A stretch of DNA of 64,000 nt from an uncultured Ignavibacteria bacterium (GTDB taxonomy: Bacteria; Bacteroidota; Ignavibacteria; Tepidaquicellales; Tepidaquicellaceae): positions 1 to 64,000 of the forward strand of contig CALJIG010000025.1 of the NCBI GenBank assembly GCA_937974175.1, written 5' to 3'. The position numbers were made by a program, and so were the translations under genes. This document shows, piece after piece, positions 52,127-61,260 of the stretch. The notes beneath the pieces were generated by a model. It saw only the letters and a list, made by a program, of their open reading frames with translations. It did not search any database and was not told the DNA's origin. The stretch's first letter is position 1. Every line of letters begins with the position of its first letter.

Positions 52127-53260
52127 ATGTTCACAAGAATATTTGCCATAGTGAAAAAGGAATTCAGACAGATCGTCCGCGATAAGCGCTCGCTTGTTCT
52201 AATTTTTTTCTATCCTGTATTCATGCTGATTTTATTCGGATACGCTTTGAACTTTGATGTAACTCATATCAAGATGGGAATTTATGATCTGGAAAAATCG
52301 GAATTCTCAAGAGAGTTTATAAAAACGTTCAACTCATCTGAGTATTTTGATATTGTAAAGTACATCAATAATCCTGATGATGTAAACCACTCGTTGGATG
52401 ATAAAAGTGTTCAGTGTGTTGTAACAATTCCCGCAGACTTTTCTCAAAAATTTTACTCAAAAGAAAAAACAGATGTACAATTTTTAGTTGACGGAGTGAA
52501 CGGCAATACGGCAACTATTATAATGAACTATGTAAATGCTGCAACTCTTGGCTTCTCGCAAAAGATATCGGCAGATATACTTGCACGTGCAGGCGGCAAC
52601 ATAAAAATGCCGGTGAATATTCAGGGAGTGTTCTGGTACAATCCGGATTTAAAAACTACAGAGTTCCTTATCCCCGGACTTATAGCAACAATATTAATAG
52701 TAATCTGCGTTACACTTACAGCCGTTTCAATCGTCAGAGAAAAGGAACAAGGTACAATTGAGCAGATAAATGTTTCCCCTGTTTCACCGCTGGAATTAAT
52801 TCTTGGCAAAATAATTCCTTATATTTTATTAGCAATACTTATTTCGATTATAGTTCTTTTGCTTGGAGCAATTTTATTTGGAGTGCAGATAAAGGGAAGT
52901 ATTTTATATATGTTTGTTGGAACGTTGCTTTATCTGATTGCTTGCTTAAGCATGGGAATTTTTGTCTCAACAATTGCAGACTCTATGCAGGTTGCATTTC
53001 AGCTAAGCACGTTAATATCGCAGCTGCCGACAAATATTTTATCAGGATTTATTTTCCCTATAGAAAGTATGCCCTGGCCGATTCAAATTATTACTAATCT
53101 CTCCCCTGCTAAATTTTTCCTTGTTATATTAAGGTCGGTTGTAATCAAAGGAACGGGCATAGAAACTTTCTGGCAGCAGTTTGTTTACCTCGCAATTTTT
53201 GCATTGGCATTTTTAACCATTGCAATGATACGCACGGCAAGACAAAGGAGAACAGTATAA
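52127..53260 (+). CDS. ABC-2 type exporter permease 1 (YbhS-like)
   Basis: A 377-residue ABC-2 permease. One N-terminal helix (about 22-41; RSLVLIFFYPVFMLILFGYA), a periplasmic domain of about 130 residues, then five helices in the C-terminal half, with TVSIVREKEQGTIEQINVSP-like coupling sequence near 200-222. This is the DrrB/YhhJ family plan. It is followed by the second permease with a 1-base overlap (TAATG), indicating coupled translation. The substrate is unknown; relatives export drugs or sodium. Confidence 0.9.
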   Translation: MFTRIFAIVKKEFRQIVRDKRSLVLIFFYPVFMLILFGYALNFDVTHIKMGIYDLEKSEFSREFIKTFNSSEYFDIVKYINNPDDVNHSLDDKSVQCVVTIPADFSQKFYSKEKTDVQFLVDGVNGNTATIIMNYVNAATLGFSQKISADILARAGGNIKMPVNIQGVFWYNPDLKTTEFLIPGLIATILIVICVTLTAVSIVREKEQGTIEQINVSPVSPLELILGKIIPYILLAILISIIVLLLGAILFGVQIKGSILYMFVGTLLYLIACLSMGIFVSTIADSMQVAFQLSTLISQLPTNILSGFIFPIESMPWPIQIITNLSPAKFFLVILRSVVIKGTGIETFWQQFVYLAIFALAFLTIAMIRTARQRRTV

Positions 53261-54390
53261 TGCAGCTGCTTATTCAGTTTATCAAAAAGGAGTTAATACA
53301 GTTCAGACGTGACCCTAAGATGTTTGCTGTTGTTCTTGTGCTTCCGGTCCTGCAATTAATATTGCTTGGATATGCTGCTAATTTTGATTTGAACACAGTA
53401 CACACAGCTGTGCTGGATAGAGATAAATCAGAAGCTAGTAGAGATTTCATTCAGCTATTTGAAAAATCGGGTTACTTCAATATTGATTATAATGTATCGA
53501 GCTATGAAGAGCTTACTGACTTACTTGATAAAGGAAAAGTATTGACTGCCATAGTAATCCCAACTGAGTACGAGAAAAAAATTAACTCGAATCAGACGGC
53601 AAGTGTTCAGCTGATATTTGACGGCTCAGACGGAAATAAAGCTGCTATAGCAGCAGGGTATTCTGCCGGAATTGTTAGCGGCTACGCACAAAATTTATTA
53701 TTGGAAAGAGCAGAGAGGACGGGAAGGAAAACCACAATCATAGGAACAATAAATCCCGAAGTGAGAATATGGTATAATCCAAACTTAACAACTCGTAATT
53801 ATATGCTTCCGGGGATAGTAGGACTTATAATTTTAATAGTAACAACAAGTTTAACTTCTCTTGCTATTGTAAAAGAGCGTGAAGTCGGTACACTTGAGCA
53901 GCTAATTGTTACTCCCGTAAAGCCGTACCAGATGATACTGGGAAAATTTATTCCCTTCATCATAATTGGTTTCGTTTCGTGTACAATAGTTCTTTCCGTT
54001 ATGAGATTTTGGTTCGGCATAGAGGTAAAAGGCAGCATAGCTTTTTTATTTTTATGTACATTTGTATATATGCTCTCGACCTTGGGACTAGGACTATTTG
54101 TTTCAACAATTTCAAAAACGCAGCAGCAGGCAATGATGACTTCTTCATTCGGCGTTTTGCTGCCGATGCTCTTCTTCTCCGGATTTATTTTTCCCATAGA
54201 AAATATGCCGAAGATTGTGCAATATATTACCTATGCAATTCCTTTGAAATATTATATCACAATGATTCGCGGAATTGTGCTGAAGGGAAACGGCATCGCT
54301 GATTTATGGCAGGATTTAATAATCCTTTTCGGAATAGGAGTAGCAATACTTGCATTAAGTTCTCTTCGTTTTAATAAAAAATTAGAGTAA
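53260..54390 (+). CDS. ABC-2 type exporter permease 2 (YbhR-like)
   Basis: A 376-residue paralogue of the preceding permease with the same layout: helix 1 (about 22-41), a periplasmic insert, then SLAIVKEREVGTLEQLIVTP near 203-222 and five more helices. With permease 1 it would form a heterodimeric channel for the two ATPases. Overlap of 1 base at both ends (TAATG with its neighbours) ties it to the same transcript. It ends SLRFNKKLE. Confidence 0.9.
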   Translation: MQLLIQFIKKELIQFRRDPKMFAVVLVLPVLQLILLGYAANFDLNTVHTAVLDRDKSEASRDFIQLFEKSGYFNIDYNVSSYEELTDLLDKGKVLTAIVIPTEYEKKINSNQTASVQLIFDGSDGNKAAIAAGYSAGIVSGYAQNLLLERAERTGRKTTIIGTINPEVRIWYNPNLTTRNYMLPGIVGLIILIVTTSLTSLAIVKEREVGTLEQLIVTPVKPYQMILGKFIPFIIIGFVSCTIVLSVMRFWFGIEVKGSIAFLFLCTFVYMLSTLGLGLFVSTISKTQQQAMMTSSFGVLLPMLFFSGFIFPIENMPKIVQYITYAIPLKYYITMIRGIVLKGNGIADLWQDLIILFGIGVAILALSSLRFNKKLE

Positions 54391-54899
54391 TGAAAATAGT
54401 AAGACTTACCGGGAAAGACTCCATTGAGGAATTAACATCACTGCTTCATGTCTCATATAAAAGACTTGCAGATATGGGACTGAAGTTTGTGGCAACGTAT
54501 CAGACGGCAGAGTATACAAAAAATTTTATTAAGAACGGCGAGTGCTTTATTATCAAAAATGATGATGGCCAAATTATTGCAACAGTGATGTATTATAACT
54601 CGCCTTTTATGAAGGAAGAAGATACTCCTGAATGGTATCTAAAGGACGAAGTTTCATACTTTGGAAAATTTGCCGTGCATCCTGATTATCAATGCAAAGG
54701 TATTGGCGGAGAAATGATGGACTATGTAGAAGAGTACGCAAAATCAAAAGGCAAGACCGAGCTTGCATTAGATACTTCTGAAAAGGCTTTACATCTTATA
54801 AAGTATTATGAGAAGAGAGGCTACAGATTTATTCAGTATCATCAGTGGGATGTAACGAATTATAGAAGTGTTGTAATGAGTAAGAAACTGACTGCTTAG
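54390..54899 (+). CDS. GNAT-family N-acetyltransferase
   Basis: A 169-residue acetyltransferase. FGKFAVHPDYQCKGIGGEMM (about 91-110) is the acetyl-CoA motif A with the Q/RxxGxG/A signature, and KYYEKRGYRFIQYHQW near 132-147 is motif B. The acceptor is not identifiable. It begins on the last base of permease 2, so it is cotranscribed with the exporter; it may modify an exported or toxic substrate, which is inference only. ATG start. The operon appears to end here, in a region with a long inverted repeat. Confidence 0.87.
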   Translation: MKIVRLTGKDSIEELTSLLHVSYKRLADMGLKFVATYQTAEYTKNFIKNGECFIIKNDDGQIIATVMYYNSPFMKEEDTPEWYLKDEVSYFGKFAVHPDYQCKGIGGEMMDYVEEYAKSKGKTELALDTSEKALHLIKYYEKRGYRFIQYHQWDVTNYRSVVMSKKLTA

Positions 54900-55224
54900 C
54901 ATTATGTAATTAAACGCAAAGAGCGCAAAGTTATTCGCAGAGATAGCAAAGAAGATAATTCACAAATCGCTTCTTAATAAAACACTTTATAAATTTTAAA
55001 CTCTGCTTTGCGACTTTTGAGTAAACCTTTGCGGGCTTTGCGTTTAATGAATTATTTTCTTTTACAAGAGGTTAAATTTTTTGCATACTGTAATTAGAAC
55101 TTAAAACCAATTATTTCGTTATTAATTATGTGAGAAATATGCGAAAATAAATTGTTTTTCTAAACATTCTTTTGCATATTCACAGTGAGAATAGTTAATT
55201 TTTAACATTTAAAAACGGATAAAA
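54900..55224. repeat. 325-base gap with a long inverted repeat
   Basis: TAAACGCAAAGAGCGCAAAG (54911-54930) is complementary in 18 of 20 positions to CTTTGCGGGCTTTGCGTTTA (55027-55046), and both arms are built from the word AAACGCAAAG. A weaker inner pair around CTCTGCTTTGCG lies next to it. It may be a short interspersed element that also ends the exporter transcript. Positions 55060-55224 are AT-rich leader for hpf with no clear promoter consensus. Confidence 0.7.
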
Positions 55225-55569
55225 ATGAAAGTAAATTTCACTTCCAGACACTTCAAACTCCACGAAACACTCCAAAACCAAATTAAAGAAAAAGTCGAAT
55301 CGTTAGATAAAAATAGTCACCCGATTATTCATGCTGACGTTATCTTATATTTTGAAAGGTCAGTCAACAGTATTAAGACATGTGAAATAAATGTGAAGGT
55401 GAAAAATAAAGTGCTGATTGCAAAAGAATCATCCGATGATTTTCTTAAATCAGCTGATAAGGCAGTTGAAAGAGTTGAATCACAATTATTCAAATACTTC
55501 GATAGAAAAAAAAACGGTAAAAAAGAATCTATTAAATACACAGAATTAGTAGAAGAAGAACAGGATTAA
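55225..55569 (+). CDS. hpf: Ribosome hibernation promoting factor, short form
   Basis: A 114-residue ribosome-binding protein of the HPF/RaiA family. The compact beta-alpha-beta-beta-beta-alpha domain is recognisable from VNFTSRHFKLHETLQNQI at 3-20, a central strand region and DDFLKSADKAVERVESQLFK near 73-92. No C-terminal long-HPF dimerisation domain is present, so it is the short form. It would stabilise inactive ribosomes in stationary phase. It ends in a terminator and is followed by hprK. ATG start. Confidence 0.92.
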   Translation: MKVNFTSRHFKLHETLQNQIKEKVESLDKNSHPIIHADVILYFERSVNSIKTCEINVKVKNKVLIAKESSDDFLKSADKAVERVESQLFKYFDRKKNGKKESIKYTELVEEEQD

Positions 55570-55588
55570 AATATTATAACAAATATTA

Positions 55589-55619
55589 TAAGGCGGATTA
55601 ACTCCGCCTTATGTTTTTA
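55589..55619 (+). terminator. Rho-independent terminator after hpf
   Basis: AAGGCGGA (55590-55597) pairs with TCCGCCTT (55603-55610) around loop TTAAC, followed by ATGTTTTTACC. It lies about 20 bases after the hpf stop codon. Confidence 0.85.
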
Positions 55620-55670
55620 CCACTGAATTTTTAATTAAGCTATTTTAGTTGAATTATCCCGGGTGCATTT

Positions 55671-56702
55671 ATGCATAAATTCAAAGACATAAAGGAAATA
55701 AAAAAAGAATCCATTACCGTTGAATTCTTTTACGAACAATGCAAAGAAAGATTTAAGCTCGAAAAACTCTCACCCGGTGAAATCTCACCTGAAAAAATAA
55801 TAACAGATAAAGATATTCACAGACCAGGTCTTGCGCTTGCAGGCTATGTTGATTTATTCACTAACGATAGAGTTCAGATATTCGGAAATACTGAAATGAA
55901 ATATTTAAATCAGTTATCACCCGAAAAAAGAATTGAAACGCTTACAAGATTTTTTTCATTCAATATACCCTGCGTAATTATCACCAATGATAATCATGCA
56001 ATACCTGAAATACAATTTTTAGCGGCAGAGACAAAGACTCCCCTTTTTTGCACTCCATATCCTACAACAAGATTCGCATATTTTATAGCAGATTTCCTTG
56101 ATGACCAGTTCGCCGTTCAGGCAGCTATACACGGCTCATTCATCGATGTTTACGGCGTGGGATTGTTATTCTATGGAAAGTCGGGAATAGGAAAATCAGA
56201 AATAGCTTTGGACTTAGTCGAGCGCGGTCACAGGCTAGTTGCAGATGATATCGTAATGGTATTAAAAAAAGGAGAATCAGTATTAATGGGAGCGGGAACG
56301 TCGCTTTCAAAAAATTTTATGGAAATTCGCGGACTTGGAATAATAGATGTAAGAAGTATTTTCGGCATCCGCGCAATACGATATCAGAAAAGAGTTGAAG
56401 TAATTGTAGAACTTGAAGACTGGGAAAAAAATAAAGCTTATGAGCGAACAGGGCTTGATTCAAAAAATATTTCTTTATTAGGTATCGACGTAGAGCATGT
56501 AAATCTGCCGATATTCCCGGGAAAAAACATAACAGTTATTGCCGAAGTAATTGCATTAAATTATTTATGCAAGCATTACGGTTATAATGCTGCGGTGAAA
56601 TTTCAGGAAAGCCTTGAAGCGCAGATACAAAGGAACTCTTTTAAAAAGAATAAAAACGGCCTGGATAGAAGTATAGAATACTTCGAACATGATTTTGAGT
56701 AA
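55671..56702 (+). CDS. hprK: HPr kinase/phosphorylase
   Basis: A 343-residue enzyme that phosphorylates and dephosphorylates the regulatory serine of HPr-like proteins. The C-terminal kinase domain has HGSFIDVYGVGLLFYGKSG (H near 154; P-loop GKSGIGKSE near 169-177), the VADDIV acidic pair near 189-194, and the HprK signature MEIRGLGIIDV near 218-228. The N-terminal ~130 residues are the usual DRTGG-like domain. No HPr or PTS gene is visible here; in Bacteroidota-like lineages HprK often occurs without a full PTS. ATG start. It follows hpf after a terminator. Confidence 0.93.
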   Translation: MHKFKDIKEIKKESITVEFFYEQCKERFKLEKLSPGEISPEKIITDKDIHRPGLALAGYVDLFTNDRVQIFGNTEMKYLNQLSPEKRIETLTRFFSFNIPCVIITNDNHAIPEIQFLAAETKTPLFCTPYPTTRFAYFIADFLDDQFAVQAAIHGSFIDVYGVGLLFYGKSGIGKSEIALDLVERGHRLVADDIVMVLKKGESVLMGAGTSLSKNFMEIRGLGIIDVRSIFGIRAIRYQKRVEVIVELEDWEKNKAYERTGLDSKNISLLGIDVEHVNLPIFPGKNITVIAEVIALNYLCKHYGYNAAVKFQESLEAQIQRNSFKKNKNGLDRSIEYFEHDFE

Positions 56703-56771
56703 TAAAAAGTAACAAGTAATCTCTCGATAAATAAAAATATTTTATAATAGTTTTAGTTAATCAAAATAAAA

Positions 56772-58571
56772 ATGAGAAGAATAAATATTCTAATTGTTCT
56801 GGCTCTTCTTGGAGCAATTACCCTCTCTTCCTGCGGAAGACAGAAAACACAAACCAATGACAATACATCCTCTAAAACTCCTGTAACCAAACTTGAACCG
56901 GAAGATACAAAAGATGCAGTCCCCGGTGACTGGGTCATTAAACAGGAAATGGCTGATGCTGAAAAACTTATGCCTACTGTAACAAATGATGCTTCAGCTA
57001 CAGATATTTACGAACTAATCTTTGATGCATTGTTAAGACTAAACAGAGAAACTTACGAACTTGAAGGCAACATTGCAAAAAGCCTTCCTGTAATTTCAGA
57101 TGACCATTTAACTTATACATTTGATTTAAAAGAAAACGTAAAGTTTTCAGACGGACGACCTTTAACGGGTGAGGATATTATCTTCACAATGAAGACAATA
57201 AAAATTCCTTTTGTAGATGCTCAGGCATTAAGAAATTATTTTGACGATGTAAAAAATGTAGAGCTTGTTGACGGCAACAAATATAAAGTGAAATTCACAA
57301 TGTCACGTCCGTATTTCAGAGCGATTTATTCACTCGGTGATATGAGAATTACACCGAAGCACATTCTTGACCCAAGAAATGAAACCGATAAATTTACATT
57401 CGAAGACCTTGCAAACGCACAGAAATCACTCGACCCGAAAAAATATCCGGAAATGCAAAAATATGCTGACTTCTTTAACTCACAGGAAGTTGCCAGAGAC
57501 CCTAAATATGTAATCGGAAGCGGACCTTATAAATTAGAGAAATGGGCTACCGGTCAGGCAATAACAATTGCAAGAAATGAAAACTATTGGGACCAGGGTA
57601 AAGTGCCAAACTATGCGAATAAAATTGTATTTAAAATTATTCAGGATCAGAACGCAGCTGTTGTAGCGGCAAAAAATAAAGAGATAGATTATATGTTCGT
57701 TATTCAGCCAGCTGATTTTTTTGAAAATGTAAAAAATCCTGAGCAGTTCAATATTAAAAAAGCATTAGTGCTTGAACCGACCTACGTTTATATTGCGTGG
57801 AATAATGAAAGACCTTTATTCAAAGATAAAAAAGTAAGATGGGCATTAAGCTATGCCGTTGACAGACAAAACATTATTGATAAGCTTTTATTCAGCGCTG
57901 CTGTGCCGATTCAATCTCACATATTTTACAAGAGCAAATTCTTAAACGATAAATTGCCGTCGATAGATTACAATATGGAAAAAGCAAAACAGCTGCTTGA
58001 AGAAGCCGGCTGGAAAGATTCTGACGGAGACGGAATAAGAGATAAAGTTGTTGACGGCAAGAAGATGGATTTCAAATTTACATTTGTGAACAACAACAAT
58101 CCAAAGAGAAAAAAAGTTATGCTTATAGTAATTGAATCATTGAAGCAGCTTGGAATTCAGGCAGACCTTCAGGAATATGAATGGTCAGTATTCTTAGATA
58201 AGACAAAGAAACACGATTACGATGCATGTTATGCTGCATGGCAGCTGAATGTAACTCCGGATGATCCGTATCAGATATGGCACTCTTCACAGACAATTGC
58301 AGAAGGCAGCAACTGGATAAGTTATAAAAATCCTGAAGCAGATAAACTTCTTGAAGAAAACAGAATTACATTTGATGATGTGAAAAGAAAAGAAATTCTT
58401 GATAAATGGCAGCAAATGATTTACGATGACCAGCCTGTTACTTTCTTATGGTCTGAAACATCAAGATATTTCTATAGCGATAGATTCAAAAATACAAGAT
58501 GGTATTCCTATCCGAGCTCAGGCTTATTGAATGAATGGTGGACTCCAAAGAATATGCAAAGATATCAATAA
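56772..58571 (+). CDS. Oligopeptide/dipeptide-type ABC transporter substrate-binding lipoprotein
   Basis: A 599-residue family 5 solute-binding protein. The lipobox is LSSC (cysteine near 21), then a T/K-rich linker and the SBP_bac_5 fold: YELIFDALLRLNRETYELEG near 78-97, LTYTFDLKENVKFSDGRPLT near 115-134, GSGPYKLEKWATGQAITIAR near 243-262 and VRWALSYAVDRQNIID near 357-372. It would bind an oligopeptide or similar ligand on the outer face of the inner membrane. The gene is closed by a terminator before the permease pair. ATG start. Confidence 0.9.
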   Translation: MRRINILIVLALLGAITLSSCGRQKTQTNDNTSSKTPVTKLEPEDTKDAVPGDWVIKQEMADAEKLMPTVTNDASATDIYELIFDALLRLNRETYELEGNIAKSLPVISDDHLTYTFDLKENVKFSDGRPLTGEDIIFTMKTIKIPFVDAQALRNYFDDVKNVELVDGNKYKVKFTMSRPYFRAIYSLGDMRITPKHILDPRNETDKFTFEDLANAQKSLDPKKYPEMQKYADFFNSQEVARDPKYVIGSGPYKLEKWATGQAITIARNENYWDQGKVPNYANKIVFKIIQDQNAAVVAAKNKEIDYMFVIQPADFFENVKNPEQFNIKKALVLEPTYVYIAWNNERPLFKDKKVRWALSYAVDRQNIIDKLLFSAAVPIQSHIFYKSKFLNDKLPSIDYNMEKAKQLLEEAGWKDSDGDGIRDKVVDGKKMDFKFTFVNNNNPKRKKVMLIVIESLKQLGIQADLQEYEWSVFLDKTKKHDYDACYAAWQLNVTPDDPYQIWHSSQTIAEGSNWISYKNPEADKLLEENRITFDDVKRKEILDKWQQMIYDDQPVTFLWSETSRYFYSDRFKNTRWYSYPSSGLLNEWWTPKNMQRYQ

Positions 58572-58588
58572 ATAATTTTACTCCGCTT

Positions 58589-58640
58589 AAAGATTTCAGA
58601 TTTTAAATTTGTTATTAGAATCTGAAATCTTTTTGCTTTA
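58589..58640 (+). terminator. Terminator between the binding protein and the permeases
   Basis: AAAGATTTCAGATT (58589-58602) is exactly complementary to AATCTGAAATCTTT (58619-58632), followed by TTGCTTTA. Partial read-through would explain why the binding protein gene and the permease genes can share one operon while the binding protein is made in excess. Confidence 0.8.
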
Positions 58641-58700
58641 TATTTGTGGATTGTTGTACCCTACATCGGAATTTAATTTTAATAATAAAATAATCCTCTA

Positions 58701-59717
58701 ATGACGCAATACGTAATAAAAAGAATACTTCTTTTTATTCCTACCCTTATAATTATTACAATTATAACATTTTGTGTATGCCGGCTTGCACCGGGTGATC
58801 CTACTGAAATGAAAATAGGAAATACAGGCGAAGCGGCAAAAACAGATTCAAAGAACCTCATAAACGAAACCACTAAGAAATACTATAAGCAGAAGTTCGG
58901 GCTTGATAAGCCGCTCTATCAGCAGTATTTCATCTGGATTGGAAATATGCTTCAGGGCGATTTCGGAAATTCATTTAAGGATAACAGGCCTGTCATAGAT
59001 AAAATAGTTGAAAGAATACCTATCACGTTGGGCATGAATTTAGTCTCGTTTTTACTTATATATATGATAGCAGTCCCCGTAGGGATATACAGTGCAACTA
59101 AGCAGTATTCAGTCGGAGACCGGGTAACAACAATATTGATGTTTATTCTGTACTCCTTACCTAATTTCTGGATTGCAACGCTTGCAATTGTATTCCTGTG
59201 TAATGTTGAGTATATCAAAATATTTCCTACCTCAGGAATAAAATCACTTACATACGATTCGATGGGATTTTTCGAGCAGATGAAAGACCGCTTCATGCAT
59301 TTCTTTCTTCCGATAACAATTTTATCGCTTGGAAGTTTTGCATTCATTTCGCGTCAGATGAGAAGCTCGATGCTTGAAGTAATCAGACAGGATTACATCA
59401 GAACAGCAAGAGCTAAAGGCTTATCGGAAAGAAAAGTAATTCTTAAACATGCTTTAAGAAATTCTTTGATACCTATTTTAACTTTGCTGGGAGGAATTCT
59501 GCCTGCAATGGTTGGCGGAAGCTTTATTATTGAAACAATATTTTCAATTCCGGGTGTCGGACAGTTAGCTACGCAGGCTATTTTCGACCGTGATTACCCA
59601 ATTATTATGGCTGAATTATTTTTAGTATCATTTCTGACAGTTATCGGTATATTATTGGTTGATATAATGTATTCTATTGTTGACCCGAGAATTGCATTCA
59701 ATCAGAAGTCTGCTTAA
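58701..59717 (+). CDS. Dipeptide/oligopeptide ABC transporter permease (DppB/OppB-like)
   Basis: A 338-residue permease with six helices. The N-terminal KRILLFIPTLIIITIITFCV and RLAPGDPTEMKIG are typical of DppB, the periplasmic domain contains YYKQKFGLDKPLYQQYFIWI, and the EAA motif is TARAKGLSERKVILKHALRN near 233-252. It forms the channel with the next gene. A TATATTTG word (58639-58646) upstream matches the Bacteroidota -7 box but lacks a partner at the right distance. ATG start. Confidence 0.92.
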   Translation: MTQYVIKRILLFIPTLIIITIITFCVCRLAPGDPTEMKIGNTGEAAKTDSKNLINETTKKYYKQKFGLDKPLYQQYFIWIGNMLQGDFGNSFKDNRPVIDKIVERIPITLGMNLVSFLLIYMIAVPVGIYSATKQYSVGDRVTTILMFILYSLPNFWIATLAIVFLCNVEYIKIFPTSGIKSLTYDSMGFFEQMKDRFMHFFLPITILSLGSFAFISRQMRSSMLEVIRQDYIRTARAKGLSERKVILKHALRNSLIPILTLLGGILPAMVGGSFIIETIFSIPGVGQLATQAIFDRDYPIIMAELFLVSFLTVIGILLVDIMYSIVDPRIAFNQKSA

Positions 59718-59756
59718 AATTTTCGTAAAAATTTTTATTATAATTTTATTATAAAA

Positions 59757-60842
59757 ATGAGTTCAAAGGAAGAATATACAGAACAACAAGGATTAACTGA
59801 CGACCAGATCAAATCTCAGAAAGAAGTTACTGAATCTTATTGGTCATTTGTTAAACATCAGTTCAAAAAAAACAAGCCGGCTGTAGTTTCGTTATACTTA
59901 GTAATTCTATTTGTATTCGTTGCTGTCTTTGCAGATTTTTTAGCATATCAGAAACCGATTTACACATCTTATAACGGTGAAACTTATTTCCCAATTTTTA
60001 AAGATTATGCAGTTTCAATGGGAATATCAAAATGGAACCCGCCGGAGCTGATAAACATTGACTGGAAAAAACTCGAAGACCAGGGAAAGCTTGGCTGGAC
60101 TTTATGGCCATTAGTAACAGCTTACGGTCCTAATGAAATTGACCTTTCAAATACCTTGGCAAAACCAAGCGGCTCACATTATCTTGGCACAGACCCTATT
60201 GGCAGAGATTTGCTTTCAGGGCTTATACACGGCTCACGGATTTCTTTATCCGTCGGTTTTGTCGCTGCAGGTATTGCAGTTCTCATAGGAGTGTTGCTGG
60301 GAAGTCTGGCAGGATTTTACGGAGGCACAACAGATATATTAATTATGAGATTTGTTGAGATTATGACTAACATGCCGACATTCTTTTTAATTATAGTAAT
60401 TGTTGCAATATACGGCTCCAGCATCTGGTATGTAATGGCTGCTATTGGTTTAACAGGCTGGACAACGGATGCAAAATTGATACGAGGAGAGATTTTAAAA
60501 GTGAGAAATATGGAATATGTTGTTGCAGCAAATTCTGTGGGCTTGCCTAATATGCGTATTTTATTCAGGCATATTCTGCCGAATGCTATTGCTCCGGTAT
60601 TGGTTTCAGGCGCATTTGCAGTTGCATCGGCAATTTTAATTGAAGCTTCATTAAGCTTTTTAGGATTCGGTGTGAAAGCAACAACAGTTACCTGGGGTTC
60701 ATTAATTAATCTCGCAAGAGAAGCTTCAAATGCATGGTGGCTTGCTATATTCCCGGGATTGATGATATTTATTTCAGTTGTGGCATATAACTTGATAGGA
60801 GAAGGGTTAAGAGACGCATTAGATCCAAGACTAAGAGATTAA
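59757..60842 (+). CDS. Dipeptide/oligopeptide ABC transporter permease (DppC/OppC-like)
   Basis: A 361-residue permease. After a cytoplasmic N-terminal tail and helix 1 (about 45-64), a long periplasmic loop includes HYLGTDPIGRDLLSGLIHGS near 140-159; SVGFVAAGIAVLIGVLLGSL and the EAA-like NSVGLPNMRILFRHILPN segment near 258-275 are typical of DppC. It pairs with the preceding permease. No ATPase gene follows: the next gene is a DUF2795 protein, so DppD/F-like subunits must lie elsewhere. ATG start, 39 bases after DppB. Confidence 0.92.
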   Translation: MSSKEEYTEQQGLTDDQIKSQKEVTESYWSFVKHQFKKNKPAVVSLYLVILFVFVAVFADFLAYQKPIYTSYNGETYFPIFKDYAVSMGISKWNPPELINIDWKKLEDQGKLGWTLWPLVTAYGPNEIDLSNTLAKPSGSHYLGTDPIGRDLLSGLIHGSRISLSVGFVAAGIAVLIGVLLGSLAGFYGGTTDILIMRFVEIMTNMPTFFLIIVIVAIYGSSIWYVMAAIGLTGWTTDAKLIRGEILKVRNMEYVVAANSVGLPNMRILFRHILPNAIAPVLVSGAFAVASAILIEASLSFLGFGVKATTVTWGSLINLAREASNAWWLAIFPGLMIFISVVAYNLIGEGLRDALDPRLRD

Positions 60843-60940
60843 TCTCTCTTAAAATAATTTGAAACTTTTATGCGAAAATTCAGTTAATTGAATTGAAAGC
60901 AGTACTACACAAAGTTTTCTAAAAAATAACAAAATATTTG

Positions 60941-60971
60941 TTTGAAGTAACGAAAATTTTCGTTAAATTTG
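60941..60971 (+). promoter_or_regulatory. Bacteroidota-type promoter with an 18-bp palindrome
   Basis: TTTG (60941-60944) and TAAATTTG (60964-60971, fitting TAnnTTTG) are separated by 19 bases, close to the published Bacteroides -33/-7 arrangement. A perfect palindrome TAACGAAAATTTTCGTTA (60948-60965) fills the spacer and overlaps the -7 box, so a repressor bound there could block polymerase. Confidence 0.6.
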
Positions 60972-60994
60972 CTAAAATTTATTTATTAACATTT

Positions 60995-61001
60995 AAGGAG
61001 G
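60995..61001 (+). promoter_or_regulatory. Strong Shine-Dalgarno AAGGAGG
   Basis: A full AAGGAGG lies 8 bases before the ATG of the DUF2795 gene and fixes that start. Most genes in the window have no recognisable Shine-Dalgarno, so this one stands out and suggests high expression. Confidence 0.8.
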
Positions 61002-61009
61002 AACACTAA

Positions 61010-61237
61010 ATGGTTTGGACACTTGAACTCGCTTCCTATCTTGACGACGCACCATGGCCCGCTAATAAATCAGAGTTAATTGATTACGCAACCAGATCCG
61101 GCGCTCCGCAAGAGGTAGTAGAAAATCTGGAAGATCTCGAAGACCATGACGAGCCGTACGAAAGCATAGAGGAAATTTGGCTTGATTATCCTACAGACGA
61201 AGACTTTTTCTACGACGAAGAAGCTAAGGATTTTTAA
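61010..61237 (+). CDS. Small DUF2795 protein
   Basis: A 75-residue acidic protein. WTLELASYLDDAPWPANKSE, VENLEDLEDHDEPYESIEEI and the DYPTDEDFFYDEEAKDF tail match DUF2795-type proteins, which are common in Bacteroidota and relatives and have no assigned biochemical role. There is no signal peptide or membrane helix, so it is cytoplasmic. Its own promoter with a palindrome, a strong ribosome-binding site and a terminator directly after it make it a separate, probably well-expressed transcript. ATG start. Confidence 0.85.
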   Translation: MVWTLELASYLDDAPWPANKSELIDYATRSGAPQEVVENLEDLEDHDEPYESIEEIWLDYPTDEDFFYDEEAKDF

Positions 61238-61260
61238 AAATAATTTCGTGCTATAATTTA

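Noticed and set aside
58639..58646. TATATTTG as a promoter for the DppB gene
   Set aside because: The -7 word fits, but no TTTG or TTG lies at the usual distance upstream, so it was not listed as a promoter.
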